The notes beneath the pieces are model-generated. The model was not told the origin of the DNA. It saw only the letters and a program-made list of their open reading frames with translations, and ran no database searches. Position numbers and translations under genes: made by a program. A DNA stretch of 64,000 nucleotides from Tectiglobus sp965215755 (lineage in GTDB: Bacteria; Pseudomonadota; Alphaproteobacteria; Rhizobiales; Hyphomicrobiaceae), in the NCBI GenBank assembly GCA_965215755.1, contig OZ244119.1:1550001-1614000 (forward strand), written 5' to 3'. Shown here piece by piece: positions 8,147 to 16,023 of the stretch. Positions within the stretch are counted from its first letter, which is position 1. Every line of letters starts with the position of its first letter.

Positions 8147-9118
8147 TTATAGGCCTTTGAGCAATTCCTTCAGGAATGCCTGACGCTCTTTCCACATGGC
8201 CTGAACTTCTGTGCGGTTCATGACCTTGATGGGCGAACCGCCAGCTTTCATACGCTTGGCGACGCGCGCGTTCTGGAACATTTTTGGCACCTGGGCGGCG
8301 AGTTTGTCGATGACGGCTTGCGGTGTGCCCTTCGGTACCATCAGGCCGCGGAAGTTGACTGATGAGTTGTCGACATCGTAACCGGCTTCCTTGAAGGTCG
8401 GGACGTCCGGCAGGAACTCTTTGTTGCGCTCGTTGTCAGCGACAGCCAGGATTTTGACGTTGCCAGCTTTGCGCGCGCGGAACGCATCCGAAAGGTTGTT
8501 GACGCCTGCAAGGACGTTCCCTGCAATCACAGCCTTCATCGCAGCAGCGCCACCGCCCTTGGTCGGAATGTAAGCCATCTTTGTGTTGGTGACTTTCATC
8601 ACTTGCAGCGCTGCAATGTGGTGGCCAACGAACAAGCCTGCGCCGGATAGGGTCAGTTTGCCGGGGTTGGCTTTGGCGAATTCAATGAGATCTTTGATCG
8701 TGTTGAATTTGCTGTCTTTGCCGACGACAACAACAGCAGGGTCTGCGCCCCAGTTTGCGATCGGCTCAAAGCTGTCCGTGGAGTATTTGACGCCGCCCTT
8801 AATTGACTGCGCGATAAAGTGTGGGACGTTGTACGCCGACATCATATAGCCATCGGCCGGAGCTTCTGAGGCAAACCAGTTCCAACCGACGCGGCCGCCG
8901 GCACCAGGCTTATTGACGATGTAAATCGGCTGCCCCAGCATGTCTTTGTTGCCGGCAACCATGGTGACGATGCGCGCCTGGAAGTCGGTTGCACCGCCGG
9001 CGCCATAGGATACGGCGACGCCGATCGGACGCTCGGGGTATTCGGCATGCGCACCGGTCGTCACGGCGGCTGTCGCCAACGCCATCGAAGCCAGGCCAGT
9101 TATCACAAGCTTCTTCAT
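8147..9118 (-). CDS. tctC: TTT transporter periplasmic solute receptor (TctC/Bug family)
   Basis: A 323-aa binding protein with a Sec signal peptide (MKKLVITGLASMALATAAV..., cleavage after about residue 25, AHA-EYPERPI). Mature features typical of Bug receptors are YPERPIGVAVSYGAGGATDF, VNKPGAGGRVGWN and the G-GGAAAMKAV region. TctC captures a carboxylate in the periplasm and hands it to the TctAB membrane complex. It is the last gene of the tctA-tctB-tctC operon and ends in a strong terminator. Bug proteins bind many carboxylates, including aromatic ones. Here the position beside the box genes points to benzoate or a relative, by inference only. Confidence 0.93.
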   Translation of the reverse strand: MKKLVITGLASMALATAAVTTGAHAEYPERPIGVAVSYGAGGATDFQARIVTMVAGNKDMLGQPIYIVNKPGAGGRVGWNWFASEAPADGYMMSAYNVPHFIAQSIKGGVKYSTDSFEPIANWGADPAVVVVGKDSKFNTIKDLIEFAKANPGKLTLSGAGLFVGHHIAALQVMKVTNTKMAYIPTKGGGAAAMKAVIAGNVLAGVNNLSDAFRARKAGNVKILAVADNERNKEFLPDVPTFKEAGYDVDNSSVNFRGLMVPKGTPQAVIDKLAAQVPKMFQNARVAKRMKAGGSPIKVMNRTEVQAMWKERQAFLKELLKGL

Positions 9119-9159
9119 TTGCTGTTCTCCTTAGTTGCAGCATCAAATTTCTTGGTGTG

Positions 9160-9621
9160 TCAGAAGTACATTCCGCGCGGTGTTTGGACTTTCAGCAACA
9201 ATGCAAAAAGGCCGTAGATCACCGCCATGAACAGTGCCGTTGTTATTATCCGCTTAGCCCACGCGATGGCACTACTCAGTGGAGCGGGGTCATAGACCGA
9301 ATAGACTGCTAGGAATGCGACAGAGGAGGTGACGTAGAAACCGAACTGTTTCGCGGCGAAGAAGACAAAGATGAGCGCGATGACGAGGCCGGGTAAGAAG
9401 TTGACTGTCTCCTGGATGGAGAGCCCGGTACCGACCTTTGACAGGCCAAGTATGGCTCTTAGGAAATTCCAAACCGCGAGCGCGATAAAGAAAACCGATA
9501 TCAATTTCGGGAACAAAAACGCTGCCGCTGGTTCCTGCGTGAAGCTAATCCACGTCACCGCTGCTGCGACCAGCAAGACGACACTCGAAGATGTGACGTG
9601 TTGGAGGCGTGAGGCTGTCAT
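9160..9621 (-). CDS. tctB: TTT transporter small membrane subunit
   Basis: A 153-aa protein with four hydrophobic segments (about 13-30, 35-52, 73-110 and 125-145), the size and pattern of TctB. Its ATG overlaps the stop of tctA by four bases (ATGA), so translation is coupled. TctB is required for transport with TctA, but its exact part is not well known. Sequence identity in this family is low, so the call rests on size, topology and its place between tctA and tctC. Confidence 0.88.
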   Translation of the reverse strand: MTASRLQHVTSSSVVLLVAAAVTWISFTQEPAAAFLFPKLISVFFIALAVWNFLRAILGLSKVGTGLSIQETVNFLPGLVIALIFVFFAAKQFGFYVTSSVAFLAVYSVYDPAPLSSAIAWAKRIITTALFMAVIYGLFALLLKVQTPRGMYF

Positions 9622-11147
9622 CGGGTGCCCTCCTCACTGGTTTGTGGGTTGGCAGGCTGAGCCGGTTTTGAGCTCATCATGTTGCCCCAGAAGCTGTACA
9701 GGACAGATACGACGACAAGGGCAATTAGGAAGATGTTGAGTGGCCCGGTAAAGAAATAGATCCATGGCCCGTCCTGGGCGGCGGCAATCTGTGAGCCCTG
9801 TATAAAGTTTGATTCAGCAATCGGGCCAAGGATGAGGCCCAATACCAATGGTGCTGCTGAGAAGCCGAACTTTTCCAGAAAGTACATCGCAATCCCCAAC
9901 GTCAGCATGATGTAGACGTCACCCATGGACTGTTGCACGGAGTAGGAGCCAAACACGGCGAGAACCAGAACGGCCGCTGCCATAATCGGAACTGGTGCTC
10001 GCGCGATGCGTGCTGCCCATGCGGCGGTGTAGATGCCAAAGATGACCATCAAGATCTGGCCGATCAGCATCGAGTTGATGAATGTCCATGCGACTTGCGG
10101 ATGGTTTGTGAACAGGTCGCTGCCGGGAAAGATGCCGTGGATCAATAGACCACCGAGGAGCACCGCCGCTGTTGGACTGCCAGGTATTGATAGCGTCAGA
10201 AGTGGGACCAGCGATGGGCCGACCATGGCGTTGTTGGCGGACTCGGCGGCGATAATTCCTTCTGGATGGCCGGTGCCGAATTTCTCTTTGTGCCGGGAAA
10301 ATTTTTTCGATTGATCATAAGCGACCAAGCCTGCGATCTGACCTCCGACACCGGGTATTAATCCGATGATTGAGCCAAACACGGTTCCAATCGAAAGAGC
10401 CCGCCCGCTGCGTGCCAATTCCTTGACAGAGCTGAAGATCGAATACTTCGGAACGTCAATCGCATCAATGTTCGCAGAGCGGCGCCCCTTGGCGAACATG
10501 TCGATGACCTGGGGAATTGCAAACAAGCCGATCAGGGCAGCAATGATGTTGATACCACCTGTCAGGGCATCATGGAAGATGAAGCGTTGGGCGCCCTGAA
10601 TATCGTCATATCCAATCATCGACAGCCAGAGGCCGAGGCATCCCGATAGTAGACCTTTGACGAATGACTTGGAGTCGAGTGAGCCAATCACAGTGACGCC
10701 GAGTATAGCCAGCCAGAAGAGATGCGACGGTCCGAATGCCAGGGCCCATTGAGCCAGGACTGGCGTCAGAAAGATCAGCAGGAGGACGCCTATTATCCCG
10801 CCCACACCCGACGACAAGAAAGATAAGTGCAGTGCTCTCGCGCCTTCACCGTTGCGCGCCATTGCGTTGCCATCAAGTGACGTGGCGATATTCGCTGGTG
10901 CTCCCGGAATCTTGAGAAGAATGGCGCTAACGGCCCCACCTGCAACTGTCGATGTGTAAGCTGCGCCGAGGAGTATGAGGCCGTGGGTCGGACTGAGCTG
11001 AAACGTGAATGGTATGAGCAGCGCAACTGCCATTGTCGGGGATAGTCCCGGCGTTGCGCCCAGAATCAATCCGCCAATCGTACCGCCGATCAGCAGCAGC
11101 AAAGCGACGGGTTCGAATACCCCGCCGAAGTATGAAAGAAATTCCAT
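9618..11147 (-). CDS. tctA: TTT transporter large membrane subunit
   Basis: A 509-aa permease with about 11-12 membrane segments. Family signatures are visible: GLILGATPGLSPTMAVALL near residues 26-44, the KIPGAPANIATSLDGNAMA segment (about 83-101), GLIPGVGGQIAGLVAYDQS (about 262-280) and LTLSIPGSPTAAVLLGGL (about 319-336). The paired glycine-proline loops probably form the substrate path. TctA uses the ion gradient to import the solute delivered by TctC. It starts the operon, 374 bp after boxR on the same strand, and may have its own promoter. The C-terminus is soluble and polar. Confidence 0.95.
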   Translation of the reverse strand: MEFLSYFGGVFEPVALLLLIGGTIGGLILGATPGLSPTMAVALLIPFTFQLSPTHGLILLGAAYTSTVAGGAVSAILLKIPGAPANIATSLDGNAMARNGEGARALHLSFLSSGVGGIIGVLLLIFLTPVLAQWALAFGPSHLFWLAILGVTVIGSLDSKSFVKGLLSGCLGLWLSMIGYDDIQGAQRFIFHDALTGGINIIAALIGLFAIPQVIDMFAKGRRSANIDAIDVPKYSIFSSVKELARSGRALSIGTVFGSIIGLIPGVGGQIAGLVAYDQSKKFSRHKEKFGTGHPEGIIAAESANNAMVGPSLVPLLTLSIPGSPTAAVLLGGLLIHGIFPGSDLFTNHPQVAWTFINSMLIGQILMVIFGIYTAAWAARIARAPVPIMAAAVLVLAVFGSYSVQQSMGDVYIMLTLGIAMYFLEKFGFSAAPLVLGLILGPIAESNFIQGSQIAAAQDGPWIYFFTGPLNIFLIALVVVSVLYSFWGNMMSSKPAQPANPQTSEEGTR

Positions 11148-11521
11148 ACCAGCCTACCTGATGTTTCCTCGCGCTTGCATTTCATTTGTCGAATGCTGTG
11201 TGCGCGGGCGGGACAATAGGAAATGAAAATGATAGTGCAAACGTTTTCATCAACGATAGAAGTGACCGTCATTGTCGATCGCTGAGTGACTGTGATCAGT
11301 TTGCTGAATTGCTCAATTTGAGTGGAAGTGGCTGAAGCACGAAGTGGCTCCACAACCGAGCCACGACTGCTGCGAGACGTGCTGTGCTTTCGCCGTAGTT
11401 TCACTCAACTAGAGCAAACATAGAATGCTGAAGTCGAGAAAAAGGAAGGCTTTGTCGATGTCAGACGATGCGCGATAATTCGCTTGTCTTTTGCGTTCTG
11501 CGTCACTGACAGGCCTTGTCG
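11148..11521. other. Gap between boxR and tctA
   Basis: No gene seen. The stretch lies between the end of boxR and the start of tctA, both minus strand, and probably carries a promoter for tctABC. It contains several TGCA-containing words (for instance at about 11177 and 11236), of interest because BzdR/BoxR-type regulators are reported to bind TGCA-containing sites, but the spacing here shows no clear repeat. Confidence 0.35.
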
Positions 11522-12445
11522 CTACGAAGTTAGAAAACCGTTCTCTTCGATCGCGGCAACCACATCGTCCAAGCTATCATCAAGTGTCTTCTTGGATGTA
11601 TTCAGACTAGTGGATGCGCGCTCATAGAGCTTCTCACGGCTCTTGAGAATTTTTCGTAGCTCCTCCATGGCGTCAGGGTTGCCGGCCATTGGCCTCTCGT
11701 CACCCTGGCCCCGCACTCGGGACATGTGTTCCTCGGGGTCGGCTTTGAGCCAGATCGTGTGGTAATTGCGCAAGAGATAGCCAAATGACTGCGGGTCAGC
11801 AACGATGCCCCCGGCAACGGCAAGAACAAGTGTGTCATGGGTTGCAACAATCCGCTCCAAAGCATCTCGCTCCAGGTGGCGGTAGCCTTCCTGACCGTAC
11901 AGCGCCATCACTTCATTGACGGCCATGCCACTTGCCAGTTCGATTTCATCGTTCAGTTCGAGAAATGGGATGGCAAGCTTTTCTGCGGAAAGGCGGCCGA
12001 GCGTCGACTTGCCGGCGCCGCGTAGTCCGATTAGGGCGATGCGGTTGGCGCGGCGCCGACTGGGATGTTCGGGGTCTAGGATTGCGAGCACGCGCGCGAG
12101 TTGTTCCTTGGTCGCCCTGGGAAGTAGCGCCTGGATTGATCCGACTTCAGTATGCCAAGGATCTTCATCGGACACCAACCACTCCATGCGCAGGCCGAGG
12201 GCATCGGCGATGTTCATTAAGAGACCGATCGAAACGTTACCTTGTCCAGACTCCAGCTGCGCAATATAGCGTTGTGACACGCCGGACAATTCTGAAAGCT
12301 CGCGGCGTGAGAGCCCGGTTCGTTTGCGCGCCTCACGCACCCGCGTGCCAACCTTCTCAAGCAGTTCGGCAAACTTGTCCTCGCGCTGCTGCTCATCCGG
12401 CGGAGTTTTGTTTGCTGGGTCGTTGAATGTTGCAATTTCAGCCAT
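11522..12445 (-). CDS. boxR: BoxR/BzdR-type regulator: HTH domain fused to a shikimate-kinase-like domain
   Basis: A 307-aa two-domain protein. Residues 33-90 form an XRE-type helix-turn-helix (TRVREARKRTGLSRRELSEL, then SQRYIAQLESG). After a linker, residues 134-300 resemble shikimate kinase with a Walker A site GLRGAGKS (140-147). This fusion is diagnostic of BzdR/BoxR, known regulators of benzoate degradation in which the kinase-like domain senses benzoyl-CoA and relieves repression. It follows boxC-boxB-boxA-thioesterase on the same strand, with a 146-bp gap. The frame is open back to 12523, but the ATG at 12445 gives the usual family start. Its targets are probably the boxC promoter and perhaps tctABC. 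Confidence 0.92.
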   Translation of the reverse strand: MAEIATFNDPANKTPPDEQQREDKFAELLEKVGTRVREARKRTGLSRRELSELSGVSQRYIAQLESGQGNVSIGLLMNIADALGLRMEWLVSDEDPWHTEVGSIQALLPRATKEQLARVLAILDPEHPSRRRANRIALIGLRGAGKSTLGRLSAEKLAIPFLELNDEIELASGMAVNEVMALYGQEGYRHLERDALERIVATHDTLVLAVAGGIVADPQSFGYLLRNYHTIWLKADPEEHMSRVRGQGDERPMAGNPDAMEELRKILKSREKLYERASTSLNTSKKTLDDSLDDVVAAIEENGFLTS

Positions 12446-12591
12446 GTGGCATTCCGCTTGTTTCAAGCTCTTGCAGTTGCGTTCGGATACCTGCCGATGA
12501 TTGGCAATGTGCTCCTCAACCAACTCGACGCCAGCCCTTTCTGGCTCTTTCTAAATGTGTCGTGACCAAACCCAAGCTACCGTGCTTTGCG

Positions 12592-13041
12592 TCATTCGGA
12601 TGTTGCTAGAGGATGTGCCAATTCGAGAATATCGTCGGGCAGTCGTCTGGGTTTCAATTGGTCTGCAATGACGGCGACAGAAACAAACTCACCTTCAAAG
12701 CATAATGTTCCGTTCTGGAAGCCTCGGACGCGGTGGCGGATCGAGCTGTGACCCAGTTTGAGCAGTGTGACTTCGCAATCGAGTTTGTGGCGTGGTGTGA
12801 TCGGCGAACGAAAATCGAGCGTCATGTGCACGAAGGGTGTGCCGACATTGCGGTCGATGTTCAGTTCAAACCAATTGAGTTTGGTTGTGTGTTCCCACCA
12901 GGCATCGATCGCTTCCAGGGCCCAGCAGGGGATGCGGCCCGTGTAAGCCATGTCTGCCGGATCGCAGTCAGCCCATCCGACCCGGATCGGATGGATAAAC
13001 TTGCCGTCGTCCGGCCCACTCGTATCAGTATGTTTCAACAT
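12592..13041 (-). CDS. Hot-dog acyl-CoA thioesterase of the box cluster (4HBT family)
   Basis: A 149-aa single hot-dog domain protein. The signature GWADCDPADMAYTGR (22-36) resembles the 4-hydroxybenzoyl-CoA thioesterase active-site region, with an acidic residue at 27 as the likely catalyst. It probably hydrolyses benzoyl-CoA, or a stalled box intermediate, to release CoA. Such genes often accompany box and hydroxybenzoate clusters. Its start overlaps the last 17 bases of boxA, so it is translated from the same message. The C-terminal LKPRRLPDDI pattern is usual for the family. Confidence 0.88.
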   Translation of the reverse strand: MLKHTDTSGPDDGKFIHPIRVGWADCDPADMAYTGRIPCWALEAIDAWWEHTTKLNWFELNIDRNVGTPFVHMTLDFRSPITPRHKLDCEVTLLKLGHSSIRHRVRGFQNGTLCFEGEFVSVAVIADQLKPRRLPDDILELAHPLATSE

Positions 13042-14221
13042 GATAGCGACCTGCTTCGCGCATTTCGTTTCGGATTGCCTGCCAATCAGCGCCTACGCCG
13101 CGTGCGATATCTTCGAATGCCTGCTCGACCCCCTCTTCCATGGCTTTAAGACCGCACACGTAAATGTACGTGTTTTCGTCATTCAGCATTGGCGCAATCG
13201 TTTCCCGCGCTTCGCGCAATCGGTCCTGGACATATTCCTTCGGGGCACCGTCCACACGACTGAAGGCAAAGTGCTTGTCGAGAAATCTATCCGGAACTTT
13301 CTTGAGTGGTCCGAAGTATGGCAACGAGTTTGGAGCGCGAGCCCCAAAGAACAAAAGCATTGTGTCGTTGACGTCAGGCATCGTCCGCTGGCGGCGCATA
13401 GTGTATGCGCGGAACGGGGCTGATCCGGTGCCCGTGCAAACCATGATCAGTTTTGCTTGTGGATCGCTTGGCAGCAGGAATGTAGCCCCGAACGGGCCTG
13501 TCAGCTTAACCTTGTCGCCTTTCTTGAGATCGCAGACATAGTTCGAACAGACACCATGCTCCTCTCGCTTCACGGTCAGCGACAGATTGTTGGTGTTGGG
13601 GCGTTCCCCATCGCGGGGACTTGAAATCGAATAGAGACGCGGCAGATAAGGTTTGCCATTGCCATCTTCGCCGGGAGGTGTGATCCCGACGCTTTGGCCT
13701 TCGAGGACCGGAAACGTCGTGCTGCCGAGATCAAGAATGATGTGGCGGACATCAGAGTCAGATTCATCGGCGGTCAGGCGGTAATTCCCCTGAACCACAG
13801 CTTCTGCCGGATTGCCGAGATTGAATAGGTTGACAGTTGGCTTTGACGCCGATGAGGGTGGTTTGGCTTGTCCGCCGGCGCCCTGGTGGGCCTCAGCGAG
13901 AAGCGCCTCAATGGACTTGTCGAGAGCCTCGACTGTCGTGCCTTGCCCGCTACTCGCATCGGACAGTTCTTCTTGTTCGGGTAGCTCCAGCCATTCGAAC
14001 TGTTCTTCCAGTGTGTAGGGTTTGGCAACAATTCGCCAGTTGTCGATCGATCCCGTTGGGCAGGGTGCAATGCAGTGCATGCAGTAGTCGCACTTGGATG
14101 CATCAACGACGACGTTGTCGTCGTTATGCGTGATGGCATCGATCGGGCAGGCTTCTTCACAGGTGTAGCAGCGAATGCAGATCTCAGGGTCGATGAGATG
14201 CTGCTTAATGAGTTCAGTCAT
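13025..14221 (-). CDS. boxA: Benzoyl-CoA 2,3-epoxidase reductase component BoxA
   Basis: A 398-aa flavoprotein that takes electrons from NADPH and passes them to the BoxB oxygenase. The N-terminus carries two [4Fe-4S] ferredoxin motifs (Cys 15, 18, 21, 25 and Cys 44, 47, 50, 54). An Ala/Ser-rich linker at 85-130 leads to a ferredoxin-NADP reductase module with RLYSISSP (195-202, FAD), GVCSNYVCD (223-231) and GTGSAPFRAY (264-273, NADP). The C-terminal tyrosine (HVETY) is as in reductases of this kind. All parts are present. Its gap to boxB contains two palindromic elements, which may affect the ratio of BoxA to BoxB. The ribosome binding site is weak. Confidence 0.96.
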   Translation of the reverse strand: MTELIKQHLIDPEICIRCYTCEEACPIDAITHNDDNVVVDASKCDYCMHCIAPCPTGSIDNWRIVAKPYTLEEQFEWLELPEQEELSDASSGQGTTVEALDKSIEALLAEAHQGAGGQAKPPSSASKPTVNLFNLGNPAEAVVQGNYRLTADESDSDVRHIILDLGSTTFPVLEGQSVGITPPGEDGNGKPYLPRLYSISSPRDGERPNTNNLSLTVKREEHGVCSNYVCDLKKGDKVKLTGPFGATFLLPSDPQAKLIMVCTGTGSAPFRAYTMRRQRTMPDVNDTMLLFFGARAPNSLPYFGPLKKVPDRFLDKHFAFSRVDGAPKEYVQDRLREARETIAPMLNDENTYIYVCGLKAMEEGVEQAFEDIARGVGADWQAIRNEMREAGRYHVETY

Positions 14222-14531
14222 GGTTGTCTGTCCGATTCAGATCGTGAGCCTGCCTGGTCCGGCAGCTGGGCCCTCATCAACGAAGGACGCAACCGCCGGA
14301 CTTGTGACTGTTCAGGCACGAAGCATTCTGGATGGATCACCATCCCGTGTTGTTGCGCAGCCGGGCACTAGTGTAGCGCAACTGACGCTTGGTCCCCGCT
14401 TGTCGCTAGTCTCGCAACCAAGCGTCAGATGCAAAAGCTACACTAGAAACAAAATCTTGCTAGTGTTCCTTTGGCTCCGACATTTGAACCGAGCCAGGCG
14501 GAAACGGGAAGCAAATGTCGGAGCCGGAACA
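14222..14531. other. boxB-boxA spacer holding two palindromic elements
   Basis: The spacer is unusually long for genes of one operon. About 150 bp next to boxA show no recognisable feature. The rest is occupied by two long stem-loop elements (14368-14446 and 14460-14535), listed separately. Transcription from boxC into boxA must pass both hairpins. Confidence 0.7.
14368..14446. repeat. Palindromic element A, 79 bp, bounded by CTAG
   Basis: A 10-bp outer stem (CTAGTGTAGC / GCTACACTAG) and a 12-bp inner stem (CTGACGCTTGGT / ACCAAGCGTCAG) pair perfectly, leaving a 23-base loop. The element starts CTAGTGT and ends ACACTAG, exactly like element B 13 bp away, although the inner stems differ. The size and structure fit a REP-like or miniature mobile palindrome. 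Confidence 0.88.
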
Positions 14532-14535
14532 CTAG
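14460..14535. repeat. Palindromic element B, 76 bp, supplies the boxB stop codon
   Basis: The outer stem is CTAGTGTTCC / GGAACACTAG (10 bp) and the inner stem GGCTCCGACATTT / AAATGTCGGAGCC (13 bp), both perfect; the loop is about 27 bases. The TAG stop of boxB (14532-14534, minus) lies inside the terminal CTAG of the element. A diverged copy sits at 48767-48843, so this is a dispersed repeat family. Confidence 0.92.
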
Positions 14536-15983
14536 GCCATGTGCAACTGTACGTACTCAAAGTCACCTGGCTTGTTGTCGATGCCCATGCGAGGTGGCGC
14601 GATCCAGCTGGCGTACTTGCCTGGCTCGGTGACCGGGTTCATGAGCGATTGAATGTAATCTCCGTCAGACGACGTCGGCAGCCACTCGCCCTTCTTCGAA
14701 TCCCACTCTTCCTTCGATATCACGTCGCCTTCGGGAGTGATTGAGGCAACAGAGAATTCGCCGATCTGGCGGTGGAAGCCTTCGTGCGGCAGTGTGATCT
14801 CAAAGTCGATGCCGGCCTTCTTGATGATCGCGTTCCAGCGCTTCACGCCGCCAGATGCGTCTTTTACGTAATCATCCCGCAGGCGCATGTTGATTGCTGA
14901 CAATGCTGGTACAGTTTCGTCCACGATCCGACCATCAGCAAAGCGGCGAATATTGTATTCTGCGCCTTGCAGCTGGTGGTCATCGTCAATCTTGATTTCC
15001 TGGTAGCGGCCTTTAATGCCGGCGTTGAATGCGTTTGCGGCGTTGGTTGAGACTTCGGATCCGAACAGATCAAGAGAGAGGCTGTAGTGAAGGTTCGCCT
15101 TCTTCTGGATCGTCGGCAGATCGATGACGCCAAGGTCGCGGACCTTGTTGATATCGTAAGGGTCGGTGATCCCGGCCTTGTTCATCGCCTCGCAGGTCGC
15201 CTGGATGGTGCGGCCGACGCCAGTTTCGCCGACAAACATATGATGTGCTTCTTCGGTGAGCATAAAGCGGCAGGTTCTGCTCAGCGGGTCGAAGCCGGAC
15301 TGAGCGAGGCTTTCCAGCTGCATCTTGCCGTCTCGATCCGTGAAGTAGGTGAACATGAAGAATGACAGCCAATCGGGCGTTGCCTCGTTAAAGGCGCCGA
15401 GCATGCGTGGTGCTTCTTCCGAGCCGGACGAGCGACGGAGGAGATCATCGGCTTCCTCACGGCCGTTCTTGCCGAAGTACTTGTGAAGCAAGTAGACCAT
15501 TGCCCAAAGATGGCGGCCTTCTTCGACGTTCACCTGGAACAGATTGCGAAGATCATACAGTGATGGGGCGGTAAGGCCGAGGTGCTTTTGTTGTTCAACA
15601 GAGGCGGGTTCTGTATCGCCTTGAATGACAATCAATCGCTGCATCATGGCGCGGTATTCGCCTGGGACTTCCTGCCAGGCGGCTTCGCCGGCATGTTCGC
15701 CGCAAGGGATTTTGCGGTCCTCAACCTGCGGTGCAAGAAGAACACCCCAGCGGTACTCCGGCATTTTTACGTAGTCGAATTTCGCCCAACCCTTCGGGTC
15801 GACGCTGACGGCGGTTCGGAGATAGACAAGGCTTTTCTGGAACTGTTCAGGAATGAGGTCGTTCCACCAGTTCAGGTATCCCGGGTGCCACTTCTCAAGC
15901 GCCTTAAGGACACGGCGGTCGCTCGACAAGCCGACGTTGTTGGGGATTTGTGTGTCATAGCTGACATTGAGAACATCAGACAT
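14532..15983 (-). CDS. boxB: Benzoyl-CoA 2,3-epoxidase oxygenase component BoxB
   Basis: A 483-aa class I di-iron oxygenase that converts benzoyl-CoA to the 2,3-epoxide using O2 and electrons from BoxA. The iron ligands are suggested by EEGRH (154-158) and EEAHHMF (244-250), each an E-x2-H motif on a four-helix bundle. Length and start (MSDVLNVSYDTQIPNNV) match known BoxB proteins. A strong ribosome binding site (GGAG) lies 6 bases before the ATG, and the gene follows boxC by 40 bp. Its stop codon is part of palindromic element B, so the insertion of that element may have set or trimmed the C-terminus (ending YVQLHMA). Confidence 0.97.
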   Translation of the reverse strand: MSDVLNVSYDTQIPNNVGLSSDRRVLKALEKWHPGYLNWWNDLIPEQFQKSLVYLRTAVSVDPKGWAKFDYVKMPEYRWGVLLAPQVEDRKIPCGEHAGEAAWQEVPGEYRAMMQRLIVIQGDTEPASVEQQKHLGLTAPSLYDLRNLFQVNVEEGRHLWAMVYLLHKYFGKNGREEADDLLRRSSGSEEAPRMLGAFNEATPDWLSFFMFTYFTDRDGKMQLESLAQSGFDPLSRTCRFMLTEEAHHMFVGETGVGRTIQATCEAMNKAGITDPYDINKVRDLGVIDLPTIQKKANLHYSLSLDLFGSEVSTNAANAFNAGIKGRYQEIKIDDDHQLQGAEYNIRRFADGRIVDETVPALSAINMRLRDDYVKDASGGVKRWNAIIKKAGIDFEITLPHEGFHRQIGEFSVASITPEGDVISKEEWDSKKGEWLPTSSDGDYIQSLMNPVTEPGKYASWIAPPRMGIDNKPGDFEYVQLHMA

Positions 15984-16023
15984 TCTTCTCTCCTGTAAGC
16001 GGTACGTTTGTTATGCTCTGGCG

